A stretch of DNA of 64,000 bases from Parasponia andersonii (lineage: Eukaryota > Streptophyta > Magnoliopsida > Rosales > Cannabaceae), in contig JXTB01000049.1 in assembly GCA_002914805.1 (NCBI GenBank), positions 193,174-257,173 of the forward strand, written 5' to 3'. The notes under the pieces were generated by a model. It saw only the letters and a program-made list of their open reading frames with translations. It did no database searches and was not told where the DNA came from. Positions 45,932 through 58,600 of the stretch are shown one piece after another. The position numbers and the translations under genes are program-made. Each line of letters opens with the position of its first letter. The stretch's first letter is position 1.

Positions 45932-48010
45932 ACATTACAAGAAATTACACTCTTTATCTACGCATATTATGTGCAGGTAATTTTGGTCTTTCACCCACGT
46001 ATAACTTATCCACACATAATATGTGTGAGTAATTTTGGTCATTTATCCACATATAATTACTAGACATGAAGTAAAATAAATGTGGAAAGTGATAAATTTG
46101 CCCACATGTATATATATATATATAATAAAATACATTTATCCACATATAATTTACGGTCATTCTAAAAGTTAGTGGGAATATTTTCCTTTTCATTTTTACT
46201 TATGTGGCAAAACTTACCCACACATAACTATTACATATGTGTGAGTAAAAATAAATGTGAAAAGTAATAAATTTATCCACGTATATAACTGTAATAAAAT
46301 GTATTAACTCACACATAATTTAGAACTTTGTATTCTCGCTCATTTTAGAAGTTACCCAAATTTTCTTGCATTATTTTTGCTTATGTGGCGCTGATATTTA
46401 AGTATACTAATTTCTTTTTACCTATACATAAATTACCGATACATCATGTGTGGGGAATTTTTTTAATTATACCTACACATAATTGTAGTATGTGTCTGTA
46501 AATTAACCCTGCACGTACAAAGGTAGATAATATTATTTACTTACACATATCAGTTGGACGCATGCCACTATACTAGTTTTTTTGGTACAAAAGTTATTCT
46601 TTTTTTTTTTGTTTTAATATATTATGCCACGAGGGTTCCACAAAGCACCTAAGTGGCATGCTGACCTGGTGCATTTCAGCTAAATCCTAAAGAAAGAAAA
46701 AATAGACACTAGAATGACGCCATTTTGGTCTCTTTCATTTAGGGTTTCAACTCACATTTAACAGACCCTAAACGTAGACACTAAGCATCTGCCGTTTTCT
46801 ACAAACTCCTTTCCTGATCTACTCTCTGTCTTCCTCGTCTCGACTTCTTTTCCTCTCTTCCATTCTATACCTCTCTCATGTTCGTCCATTCTCTTCTTCG
46901 GAATGCACAACCAGAATTTCTTAATTTAGTCTTGACATTTGTCTAGTAAGAAAACTTAATTCCTCAGTAGTGAGCGTTAATACTTTGAAGCTCTATAGAG
47001 GTATTCCTCTTTTTCGTTATATAAATAATTTGTATTTTAGAGATTAATTTGTATCTTCATCTTCATCTTTTTCGTTATTTTTACTTTTTCATTTATCTTT
47101 TTTGTTCAGGTCCTTTTGGGTTCCTTTGAACCTCTTGTTTCCGTTCTTGGCTCGTTTCATGAAATTGGTAATTGGTTTCTTCTTTAAGTCGTGTTCATTT
47201 TCTTATAAATATAACTCAGGTATGGAGGCGAGAAAAAAAGCATAAAGTCTGGTGGTACATTGATTAGAGTGAGAGTAATAGAGAAGATAAGTGGGTGGCC
47301 ATGGAAGATAGTAATAAAGAGTATTAAACGTGAAGAAGATTGGATTTTTCTCTGTGATCGTTGGTCTGATCCTATTTTTGTGGTAATAAAAACAGCTGAA
47401 ACATTATTTTTACATCCCTAATTATACATATATTTTTGTAATTAATTGCTTTTGCTTTTCAGGGTTAGGCAAAGAAAAATGCAAACAATTGTGCGAAAAG
47501 AAAATAGAATTCAAGAAATAGATCAATGTCCACTCCTCATCACGTTACTGGTGGAGCTGATTTAGATGCTCTGATGGGTCATATTGAGACTTGGTGACGT
47601 TGGCATCTTCGTCGTTGGTACTCCGAGCACGAATGGACATCGAGTTAGAGACTAAATATATAAGTATTTTTTGTCTTTTTTCTTTCATTTACCTTAATAT
47701 TTTAATCTTGAAATGATCTTATTTTAATTTAATTTTATATACAGAATGAAATGTTGCAATTGAGGCGAGATAATTCTCTAGATAACATGGCCGATAAAGA
47801 CATTTTTAATAAAGTTCATAGATGACAGTCTGAACGGTTGTTTGGTCGGGACAAGTCTCCTAATTTTTCTTTTGAGACTTGTACTAGTGAGGAGTTAGGG
47901 CGTTCTACTTATGCTCAGTTATTGGAGAATTTGAACATGTAAAAGTCTCATTTTTAGGAGCTAGAGAGTGATGTAGACTTGATGGTCAAGCATTGATCTC
48001 TAAGAACATC
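45932..48010 (+). mobile_element. CACTA (En/Spm) element, left end and transposase relic
   Basis: The tip CATTACAAGAAATTACAC is one base from the CACTACAAGAAA end of CACTA elements. It is followed (45955-46560) by many direct and inverted copies of a TTACCCACACATAATTATGT-like word, as in CACTA subterminal regions. A CT-rich leader lies at 46790-46900. The matching right tip was not found; a similar word array at 50555-50750 may belong to it or to another copy. Confidence 0.6.
47220..47998 (+). pseudogene. CACTA Transposase_24-like fragment
   Basis: In changing frames the region reads AKKNANNCAKRK.., PHHVTGGADLDALMGHIET and EMLQLRRDNSLDNMADKDIF then FETCTSEELGRSTYAQLLEN. The A..NK.NR.k....HttGga pattern is that of plant CACTA-associated Transposase_24 proteins. 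Several stops and frameshifts make it non-functional. Confidence 0.55.
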
Positions 48011-50240
48011 TCCTTTGTCCTGACCACATGTATCTGACTAGAGCTTCAGACCTTTTTCCAAACCCTGCCGTGACCCATTCCAGCAATCTTGTCATAATCC
48101 AAGGCCGGGGTCAGTGACAGAATAATTATTTCATAAAATAGAAATACTGAAAAATATATTTTTTTTAAAATTGACTTAATTAATTCAAAAATTTTCCCTA
48201 GGAACTCTACCATTTCAAAATTGGCCTTCACAAAATTTTTAATTGAAAATAAAACTCCACAGTTATGCATTACTCATTGAACATAGACCATAATTAAAAT
48301 AATTGTTTAATAATTATGCATCACAAATCATCTCATACTCAAATATAGACATAAGTAATACAAATCGTGTCCCAATCTCATACTCTAGTATAAAAAGTTT
48401 AATGAAATTCCAAATTCCTACTCAAATCTAAATATTTCATAAGTCTCATAGGAATTTATCAAAATATAAATAAACTAGTTATTCTGCAAATACCTCGATC
48501 TAGTTCTTCTGGTCTAAATCACGCTGAATGTCACCTGAGGAGAAGAAGGGGATGAGCTAATGCCCAGTAGAGAATTGATTACAAGTTTTTATATATATAA
48601 GAAATATACTTATGTTAAAGGTCCTGTATGGTTAGTATTCCATTCAAAACAGTTCACAAAACCCAAGTGGAAATCACAGTCCAATAGTTCAAATACTCCA
48701 AACTATTGTAAAATATCCATCAAAACCAGTACATATCTATTCAAGCCAACATATAATCATGTATGCAATCATGATGTTTGAAGTGTCCTAATGGATCACT
48801 CATAAGTCCGAGCTACCTAAAAAGACGCCGTAAGTCCGATCACCCAATGTAAGGTATTGTAAGTCTGACCACCCAATGTACGACATAATAAGTGTGTGAA
48901 TGTATGCAAATGCTATATGAATGACAGAATAAGGATATGCACCATTTCCACAAAATCTCAAAATAATCTATGCAGTATTCTTTAATCAAACAACATTTAG
49001 TCCTCAAATCGTATTGGATTTTCTAAGAATTTCAGCATTATAATAGCTATTTTTGATCAAAAATCAAAAATCCAATTTTTTTTACAGAAAACAGTTTCAA
49101 ACAATATATATATAACACGTCAACCAGTGTGACATGTCTCCCAAGTAGTTTAAATCTCAAATCAGGTCAAAACAGATATAAACACAATTTTTATAAATCA
49201 TTTCACGAAATTTCATATTTATAAAAAATATGTGAAAATCAAAATTAAACCAATTTGAAGATCAAGTAATCGAATCCCTACCTCAATCGAGCGTCCAACT
49301 AGCGTTACAAGGCTATGGAGAAAATTTGGCGTCGTTTGGGTGTCTTTTGGAAGAGCGGATGTTGTTTTCAAACATTTGGTTTCTTGGTTTGAAAACTTGA
49401 TTTTCAAATAGAGCTTCAAATCATGAAACGAACTTCAACACTGAATTCAGAGTACCCAAAAACCCTAAGTTAGACAAATAATTAGTTAAATTTGGATGTG
49501 GGTCCCGCGAAACATAAATTGAGACAAATCTGAGCCGTTCGATTTTGTTTTTCGGGCCTATTTCATAACATAGTCAATATGTATCTCATTTTTCACCATT
49601 TTCAATGTAGATTCCAAAAATGATATTGGTTTTAAAATCTAATAATCCGATAAAAAAGTCAATTCCATAACTATTTAAGCATAAAACTGTCCAACAAAAT
49701 TAAAATCAAACGGAGTAAAATTGAGATACGAGGTACCTACCACTAGATTACCTGTGAGGAGACGAGTCCACGGTGACCAGTTTTGCGGCGAACGGTGGCC
49801 AGAATCGGCTCCGGCGAGCAAAAGAATTCGAGGTATTTTTCGCCGTTTTTCGATGATTGCGGGCTCCGATATGGCTGGTTCTAGCGGCAGAAGCTTTGTC
49901 CGGCAGGGAGACGTCGATGCCAATCGATGGCACAGGGCAACGGAGGCCAGAGATAGCTCAATAAAGCTTCGCCGGATTTTAGGTTTTGGGTTTTTACTCC
50001 AGGGACTAAATCAAAAAAGAAAGAGAAAATGCAGGGATTTATGGGCAATTTTCGAACTGTAGCACCACTGTCATTTTCTGGTTAATTGGGTATTGTTTTG
50101 CTTATTTGCACTTAGACCTAGTTTTCTGAAAATCTTTTCAAAAATATCCCTGAATAATTACATTTTGACCCCAATCTTTAAACTTTTCTTACATTTTCGC
50201 CCAAATGAACCTAGACCGAATTCCATCCAAATTCATCATA
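48011..50240. repeat. Unclassified LTR-like repeat segment 1
   Basis: No protein-coding gene. It contains GGATGAGCTAATGCCCAGTA, repeated (A/G)TAAGTC(C/T)GA.CACCCAATGTA phrases (48830-48890) and a GC-rich stretch (49740-50010) with GGAG/CCGG words that gives chance ORFs. The layout (AT-rich body, GC-rich promoter-like block, TTTTGGG...) resembles long plant LTRs. Parts around 49440-49640 are similar in kind to 52320-52500. Confidence 0.4.
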
Positions 50241-50554
50241 TAATTTAATATATATATATATATATATTATATCGAGTCAAAAGACCAATTTGTCCTTACA
50301 ATTTTTAAGGGATTTCACAAATCTAGCTTTGAGTTCGTGGATGAAACTTATTAGATTTCTCTTATGTTTTGACTTTTATGTTGCGTGTATCGATCAGTGC
50401 GACTTAAATTTGAACATGTTTAGTTTTTCATTTGAATTGGTATAACTGTGTTCGATGCTGCATTAGTTTATACTTTTTTAAGTTAATTAGCTATCATTTT
50501 TATTTTTATAATTAATCTTTAAATCTTTATTTATTTAAGTGTAAAGTAATATAT

Positions 50555-50760
50555 ATGTTTATAATCCACCAATAAAAATAATATATATCCACAAATAGCA
50601 TATATTTACCCACACATAAATTCATAAAATACATATAGATAAATTTACCTACACATATAATTACCCACACATCATTATCAAATAATATTTTTAATTAATT
50701 TTTACCTAAACATAATAAAATTTTTATCCATACATAATTGCATATATATGTCATGCATGG
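50555..50760. repeat. Second TTACCCACACATAA word array
   Basis: Words such as TTTACCCACACATAAAT, TTACCTACACATATAATT and TTACCCACACATCA recur, as in the array at 45955-46560. It is followed by CCACGTCA/TGGCAT-type words, as also at 46625-46670. Confidence 0.6.
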
Positions 50761-50879
50761 AATAGTCCACGTCATTGTTCCATTAGTCATATGGCATTCC
50801 ACATCAGCATGATAACTATGCCATGTGTCAATTCACATCATTTCCCATGTCATTAGCCACGTAGATAACTGTTACAATC

Positions 50880-53110
50880 GGAAATCTAAGGATATGATTT
50901 TTAGAAATTTTAAGTGAAAACAGTGATAAACAGTAGTTTCCAAAGTTTTAGAGAAATCGAGTACTTAAAATTTAAGTTTTAGTCCTCTAAAATAAAGAAA
51001 TTTCAAGAGTAGACAAATTTGAGAATCTTAATCTTATCCACTAGTTTTAAATTTCCAAGAAGTTCTTCATTTTAAGATCAGAGAAAATCCTAATTAATAT
51101 GTTTAGAAACTTTTTTCAAATCACAAAATTTAATAAATGAGTTCAATTTAAAATCGTAGGCCTATTGTTCAATATATAAAATCATCTTTCTAAGTACTCA
51201 ATTTAATATAGAAATCATCTTCATATATCTGCTTAGTAAATATACTATTATTGGCTAAATAAATTTGACTTAGGAAAGGAAAACTGATACAGAGTATGAA
51301 TCAACCAATGAAGAGGATTAAAACTGCGAGCATATGTCAAATATGCTTGCCAAGCCACCACAATAATTACTACAAAATAAATTGACACCTGAAAAGGGGA
51401 GGAAGTAGAGGGTAAGCATAAAATATTCAGTAGGATACCCAATTACCTTTTTGAGAAAATATTTATTTTTAAATTTCCTGCATGGTTAGTTGAATAGAAA
51501 ACAATTCACAAAATATCTAATCAAATGCAAGTTGAAATCATCAAGGAATCATATTCAAAATCAATAAAGAGAAATCATGTAAATAATTTATAGTGCACAT
51601 ATCATAAATCACATAATTCAATGAGCTCACATCCTCTCATCACGAACCAGAGTAACTCGTGTTACATGTACTGAGTACTCTTTGCCTGATACATAATTCC
51701 AGAGAACCGGAGGGACACTCATGTGTCTATGTCTACTGAACCTAAAGAATAACTAAATGCCTACACCTACCGAATAGAGGAATTAGAAAACCCCGTGTTG
51801 GTTTGTAGGCTCTCACCGAAGGCAGGAAGAATGACTGCCCACTAAACACCGCGATACCTAAGATGGACCTTATGTATGATCCTATAGTATGTACAATATG
51901 ATGAGTAGTAAAAACAACCATGCAGTAATATCTTAAATATGCTCTGATTTTTAAATAAAAGTCTATTTTGAACTTTAAAATCCAATAGTACAATTCCAAT
52001 GGTTTAATCAAATCATACATAAAATATCCTTAGTAGTCAATGTTTTATAAATTACAGTTCTCTAAAATAATCATTCAAAACAATTTAATAAAATAAATTC
52101 ACGAAATTTCACTTTTCACAACATATTCCAATTTTTATTAAAAATAATAGAAAACAAGATAATTGAATCTCCTACCTCGATATGGTTGTTATACTGATAC
52201 TTGAAGAATCTCAAGTTGATTACTTGGGTGCTCGGATAGTTGTTTCGAGATCCCGATAAGTTTATTTGAAAAATTGACTTTTCTACTGGAGTCTTAGATG
52301 GAGAAATAGAGATCACCACTGAATTTAGAGTACCAAAAAATACTAGGTTAGATATATATTTTGTCTAAGTTGGGTACTATTCTGGGACCCACTCCGTGGT
52401 ACGCAAAACGACATTATTCACGAATCTCGGAACTTATGCCATTTCGAAACATAGCAATATTATATATCAAAATTCATTTCTTGACCTCATTAAATTAAAT
52501 TTGAAATCAAAAATCAATTTCGAGATTCCGACCGTTAAACAGGCTCTAAATCCAAGAATTACAAATATGTCTCTTTTTAGAATTAATTTGAAAAATGTCC
52601 ACTTTTTCCAAAGTATTTAGAAAAATATCATCTTTGCTGTTTATTTAAATAAATATCAATTTTCTGAAATATTTCAGAAAATATTACTATCACAAAATTA
52701 TTTAGAAAAGTGTCACTAGTGAAAATATTTGATAAAATATCAACTTTGCTGATTATTTGTAAAAATGTTATTTTTGAATAAATATTTTAGAAATCGATAG
52801 TTTTCTAAGCTCAGTCTAAGACCCAATTTGAATAGTAGCAAACTTCGATCCTATCCTATTCAGTTTTGTAAAAGTATCACTTTTGTCCCGAATTAGAAAA
52901 ATATTATGTTTTTTATATTTAAGATTTCTCTTTAATCGAATATTATTTCAACACAATACCACCATATTTATTTACGATTCAATTTTATTTTCCACCTTAT
53001 ATGATTTTTACGGTCATAAGAACAACTTCACAAAAATAATTGTATTTATGCCACAAATTAATTTGTAAAACGCTAAAATAAACTTAGAAATTAGCTTAAT
53101 AGAACTACTT
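50880..53110. repeat. Unclassified LTR-like repeat segment 2
   Basis: No credible gene. It shares phrase-level features with segment 1: GAGGAAGTAGAGGGTAAGCA (compare the GATGAGCTAATGCCCAGTA block), a central block of less AT-rich DNA (51640-51870), a CTACCTCGATATGG block (52170), and GGGACCCACTCCGTGG (52384). Likely a diverged relative of segment 1. Confidence 0.35.
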
Positions 53111-53510
53111 TGCCAAAAAAGATTGATGCCGACCATGAGAAGAGAAGCTTGGCCTTGCCGTCTATGGTAGAGGTTGATTTTGTTAAAGTTTACGAATAAG
53201 AAGAAGGAGGAGGAAGAAGGAAGAAGGAGAAAAAGAAAAGGGAAAAAAAAAAAGAAAGAGAGAGAGAGAGTATAGAAAAGTTGTAGGGCATAAAAAAAAC
53301 TTAAGAGAAAAATATATGTTTAAAAATCAAAATGGATCCTACTACTTAATTAAAATATTATATATTTAAATTTTTACTTAATTTTTTTAATGAAGAAAAT
53401 AACTAAAATACTCTTAAAAAATTTAAGTTTTTACAATAACAGTAGTCACGTGGTAGATCACATCATCATCGACATTAGATTTCGCATCACGCACTCGTGA
53501 TCACACCTGT

Positions 53511-53541
<31 letters not shown>
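53111..53541. other. Purine-rich and TA-repeat intergenic DNA
   Basis: A G/A-only tract of about 75 bases lies at 53200-53275. A (TA) run at 53514-53541 borders MITE copy C. No gene seen. Confidence 0.6.
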
Positions 53542-53789
53542 ATGGGCACCAATCCAGTAGGTATTTTTTTTTTTTACCTATGCATAGGTATCAATTTGGC
53601 CAATGAAAATTTAGCATGCATATTTTTTTATTGTAAAAAATAAGAGAGAAAAAGAGTATTAATGATGCACGTCTTTTTATGCACTTCATTATAGCCATTG
53701 GATCACCATTAGATGGTGATCCAACGGCTAAAAAAAAAATATCTACCCATAGGTAAAGAAAAAAAATTTCTATTGGATTGGCAACCATA
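53542..53789. mobile_element. MITE family 1, copy C
   Basis: Tips GGGCACCAATCCAGTAGG (left) and, inverted, GGTTGCCAATCCAATAG (right), flanked by TA runs. The middle has a perfect-looking hairpin around GGATCACCATTAGATGGTGATCC (about 53700-53723). It is in opposite orientation to copy B. No coding capacity. Confidence 0.75.
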
Positions 53790-53793
53790 TATA

Positions 53794-53833
<40 letters not shown>

Positions 53834-53879
53834 GGATAAAAACCTTTAGTCGAAACCCCAATTTTCTTCTTATGAAAGG

Positions 53880-54340
53880 TTAAGGGGCGGAGAAGCTGTT
53901 GCTTACTGTCTACTTGGCCAGCCTTCACTGCCCCGTTTTCGGTAACTTCCCTTCTTTTGCCATTCACGAGGCTGTAAAAAGAGAGAAAAGGGTGGCTATC
54001 TAGCAGGAGTTGTTTTAGTTGTATGCCATGAGGTCCCTATGAACAAGGCCATGCCTCTCTGTAAAGTACAAGATCGAAAAGAAAGGCAATAAAAGAATTT
54101 AGAATAGCAATCTCAAAAGTTACTTAGATAACTTGGCACATCCAAAATTAGAGTCACGCTGATGGCAGATTAAAAAAAGGTAAAGAAACTTCCACTCAAA
54201 TGCAAACTTCAGAGAAATAACTTAGCTTAAATAGAACTCCCAGAGAAAAGGAAATAGATTATAAAAACTGGGGATAAAAGGAATTACCTTTGGAAACACC
54301 GGCTTCACTTGAAAGACAAACCATTCCGGCATACTAAAAA
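53880..54340. other. Possible second organelle-derived segment
   Basis: Mixed-composition DNA with no ORF of note and phrases such as AAGATCGAAAAGAAAGGCAA and GACAAACCATTCCGGCATAC, which have the feel of plant mitochondrial sequence. Weak: based on texture only. Confidence 0.28.
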
Positions 54341-54519
54341 AAAAGGACTTCTTTCATTCGATCCTCTTAAGAACCACTTTCTTGTTAGTTTCTTAAGTGT
54401 ATGACTATCAATCTCTAAGGCCAACTACATGCACCGAAGTGCCCTCTTTTTCCTTTTTGGTTAGGCTAATGTTCCACCAATAGGATGAGACTAGTCTAGT
54501 TGTAATGCATATGAAAATT

Positions 54520-55238
54520 CATGAGTAGACTTGGAATGAAGTCAAACTTTAGGAGCCATATAATTTATTGCTTGGAGACATATGGCTTAGATGTTTTCCG
54601 GAGCCATGTAGCCAAAAGATCTAGCAACATTTGTCCAATTGGAGGAATATGTGCTCAAAAGTTTGGCCATGTCAAAGTCAGACAGCAGTGGCTCGAAATC
54701 TCGATTGAGCAATATGTTGTTCAAAGACACATCACGATACACAATTAGTGGGGAACAATCGTGATGCAAGTATAAAATTGCATGTGGTAGTCCTTCACAA
54801 TTTTAATCCTTGTTTCCTAATCAAGATCTACGTTCCTTTCTAACTCATACATTACATTTGCCAAACTTCCTATATCTTCGTATTCATATACCAAGTAGAT
54901 GCAGCCCCTTCCACGTGCAGATTCCATAGAGCTTGATGATAGTTCGGTGTCAGATTTCTGTCAAAGTCCTTATCTCATTAATCTAGAAACTTATGATTTA
55001 TGTTTGAATTATCGTCATGGAAATCTAGTATGTTCAACCTTTCGACTGCAACTACCAATTCGGAAGGCAAAATCTCCTTATTATAGACGCTGTGGAAACC
55101 TCCTTTTCCAATGTAACATTTCTCATTGAAGTCCTCAATGACCTTAACGATTTCTTCAAAAGCGAATTTCCCTTCTTTAGCCCATATCGTGTGCTCGGTG
55201 CACTCAAACTGGTTAGAGCTTTTTCTAGGTTTGCTCAT
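54520..55238 (-). pseudogene. MIK2-like receptor kinase, kinase-domain relic B
   Basis: On the minus strand, an N-lobe (EGKFAFEEIVKVIEDFNEK, IGKGGFHSVYNKE, VVAVERLN) at 55180-54980 is followed by a broken middle (YLVYEYEDIGSLANV near 54890) and a catalytic loop (HHDCSPLIVYRDVSLNNILL, LLSDFDMAKLL, FGYMAPENI) at 54770-54590. The catalytic RD is present, but HRD is YRD, and DFG is DFD. In the N-lobe, the VAVK lysine is Glu (VAVER). Frames change at least twice. Definitely inactive. Confidence 0.85.
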
Positions 55239-55239
55239 A

Positions 55240-55800
55240 GGAAAAGAGACTCTCAGGTATTACAAGAAAAAAAAAAGTACAAGAATGAAAGAACAGATTC
55301 TCCTATCTACTGTGGCCTCTAACTAGCTTGCTAATGATTAATCTCGTCGAAAAATGGCCAAGGCGGGTAGGAAGCTGACAGTTCTTTTGCCACAAAATGC
55401 ATGATGGGTAGTTCCTTCGAAATCGCACTGGCACGCGCAAAGGCTAAAGTTGCCACTGATAATGTTCTTGATGATGCCAGAAGAGATTGCAACACTTTCC
55501 CATATGATTACAAATGCCACCAACCCAAGCTAAATACAACACTTATCAGTGACCTACATCATTTGTGCAAGCTTTGCAGGTAATCAAGTCATCAATGATT
55601 TGCAGCTCGTTAGTTTACCTTTCTGATGGAGCAGTGCAAAACTAGTCTAAAGTTCAGAAATTAGGATAGCATTGTAATCTCTAAACTGAACTTTGCTACT
55701 ATTCTAATTTTAGTCATTGAACTTTTATTTGTATCATTTATAGTACTAAAAGTCCTTGTCTCAAAGTCTAGCCATTGCTTTCTGTCCAAATTGATGAGAT
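55240..55800 (-). pseudogene. MIK2-like receptor kinase, C-terminal relic C
   Basis: Homologous to relic A (38400-38765) and its flanks, including TCAAGTCATCAATGATTTG and GCCACAAAATGCA.G.TGGGT. The kinase reading is heavily broken and lacks the segment equal to [17 protein letters not shown]. On the minus strand this C-terminal relic comes before the N-lobe of relic B, so they are two copies or a rearrangement, not one gene in order. Confidence 0.65.
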
Positions 55801-58600
55801 CTTAATGGAGAAAAAATTATAGTTAAATAAAGATTAAGAACTATAAATTATACATATGAAAGTTCACGAGAATGCTTAGAATGAAGCCGAATTTTAGGAA
55901 CTATAAATATATTTAACCCTATTATTTATTGCTTGGAGACTTATATGGTTTAGATGTTAGCCAAAAATCATATACCAATCATATCATATAACAATTTGTG
56001 TCCAATCATTCATATCTTGATACATCATTTAAGAGGATTAGCACTTGATGTACCACAAATATCTTGATATCTTGATACCTCACATGCTAATACTTACATT
56101 GAAATAAAAAATATTTTTAAAAAATAATGCTATGTATCTCAAAGTTTATATCATATTTTTTAATACTAATATATATGGTACGTGAGTTGATACTATTTAA
56201 TTGTTAAATGTGATTGATTTATTTATGATAAATTTATTATACTAATTGAATAGTGACAATTCATATAACACATGTGCTGGTATCTAAAATTTGATGTAAA
56301 TTTTGGTATTCCTAATATTATTATTTTAAAAAAAATATGTATAGAGTTTAAAGTCGTAATATTTAATCCTCCATTCTAAAAATAATAATAAAAAAATAAA
56401 AATCATATACTTCCCTCCCACTTGTCTCTCATGGCCATTGGCTGCATATTGCAGATCATATTATATGTTATGTGTGATTTTTGTTTTTAAAAAAAATCAA
56501 ATGTGGCTTGATGATTGGGTACTCTATCTCTCATTTCTTCAAGAGACAGATCAATGTCAAATGGGTGTTGAATGAAATTGATAAAACCTCTTTGAAGGAA
56601 TGCTAAGCAATGATTTGGGGTATTTGTTGTAAATTTGCTTCAGGGCCAATTAATCATCAACATCACTATTTTATGTAATATCAAAAATATGTATGTTAAG
56701 TATTAAGTATCAGTATTGTAGTAGAGGTTCTAAGTCAATGTTCCAACGCCCCTACCAAATATTAATGCGCATATGAGGTAGGTATTGTTCCCTATTGTAG
56801 TAGTTGAATATGCTTTCAATTTTGGATGGAACCATAATATATATTTAGCTTATGAAAGATCGATTTAGAAAACCTGATCCTTGGCTCGTGCGGTCATTAT
56901 GAGCTTGGTTTCTTCAAAATATTTTCAATTTTTCATTACTCAAGTTAGATTGTTTTTCATATATACGCCGCAAAATGAAGGTAACCAAGTTGCATACAAG
57001 CTATCAATTATATATGCGTGCCTCTTGTTCAAGAAGCTTGGTATGATATGGATTTTATCTAGTACTGGAATTATTCTTTTAATTTACAGACAATATATAC
57101 ATAATAAGGTTTGTTGAGGCTATCTCTCAAATATAGTTAGATAATTCTTATGTTTTCATTTAATTATAAGTTTGGTACTTTCTTTTCTTGATAGTTTCCT
57201 TGATTAAGTGGATAGTTAGTAACCACGAATTGAGGTGTCTTTGTTCGCTTAAATGCTTATTGATTTTCTTTGATTGACTAATATTCAATATTTAAAAAAA
57301 GGATCACTCAGTTTAATTCTGTATATAACACGAAGATGCATTGTTAAGGGCTAATCAAAGGGTGTAATTAAATAAAACTTCAAGTCCTTGTCAATGCCGA
57401 CAATTGAGTTCTAAAAGCTGGTAATAGACAACACCAAAAAAGAAATATAAATAAATAAAAAAAAACAAAACAAAAGACCCCAAGTCTCAGTTTTGATCAG
57501 GACTTATGTTTCCCCCTGTGTTTTGTAGGTCATGATGATGATATAAATGGGACAAAAGAAAAGGCTAAATTTTCACCATGTAATGTGCTCTATAAGTATT
57601 GTATGGACCATATTTCTTATAAGCTTTAGATCGCTTTTGATTTGTGTCAATATTAAAACGACATCTTTGAATAAGTATTCTGTCATATGGTATGATTGAG
57701 ACTTGTAATAAAGACATGGTGACTAGTCTTTATATATACCGTTTTTATCCTCCCAGTATTTCATAAAAAATCCTAAAAAGAAAAAAAAAAAGAATAAAAG
57801 AAATGCCACTTATTATTATTCGGTCTTGAGGTTGATCGTGTGAGTGTAGCTGTCACTTTTTCTAAAAGTCTATAGAAACAAAAACTTGTTTTGTACGTGA
57901 CCACATGCATCGCTTCTTTTATTAATTTGTTGGACTGGGGTAGAGAGCTAGCTAGGTACGTGTGAGGTTCAATAATATCACATATATATTGTACAAAACC
58001 CTATTCCAAATGGATATTTATTTCAAAAAATTTAAATCCAATTCAAAACAAACGTACCAACTCGAAAGGGGTATGCCAAAATTTCATCTTGTTCACAATA
58101 ATTATAATCGATCGAAATGTAAATTCTGACCCCTCTCTTTTCTTTTCTAATGAGAAATTCATAGTTGATTGAGTTTTTGTTCGCCATGATAAATTAATGA
58201 TATGAAATTCATAGTTGATTGTGTTTTTGTTCGACACGTCATGATAAATTAATGATATTTTATGAATGATTTTATTTGATTAATCATCAAATAAAGAATA
58301 ATTAATTAGAGCATAAAAATAAACATACATGTCTTTAGCTTTGTTTTTTTTTTTTACCCTTCCTGAGAAGTACTTAAGAATCAATTTATTATTGGCAATA
58401 AAAGTTAAATTGTTGCATGTGATATTAGATTGATGCATGCAGTTCTCTCTATATAGTTGGTCAAGTATATATGCGAACCACAGAGTATGGTACTTGAGAA
58501 AAACATCAATGGAATGCGTACAAGAGAGCTCATGACCCATGATTGAACTTGGCTAGCGGTTGCTCGGCCCAAAAAAAAAAAAAAAAAAGGAGAAATAAAG
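55801..58600. other. AT-rich intergenic DNA
   Basis: No gene recognised. A two-copy ~58-bp tandem repeat containing GAAATTCATAGTTGATTG.G lies at about 58148-58255. A-runs at 57779-57790 and 58570-58587. The plus ORF at 56881-57117 has no domain. Confidence 0.55.

Noticed and set aside
49675..50062. Overlapping ORFs on both strands in a GC-rich block
   Set aside because: Both strands open because of local GC-richness; no domain; inside a repeat segment.
53591..53967. Two minus ORFs with poly-(Ile-Tyr) stretches
   Set aside because: Translation of TA microsatellites and MITE copy C.
58280..58540. Minus ORF of 86 codons
   Set aside because: No recognisable family, AT-rich codon use without support, no splice context.
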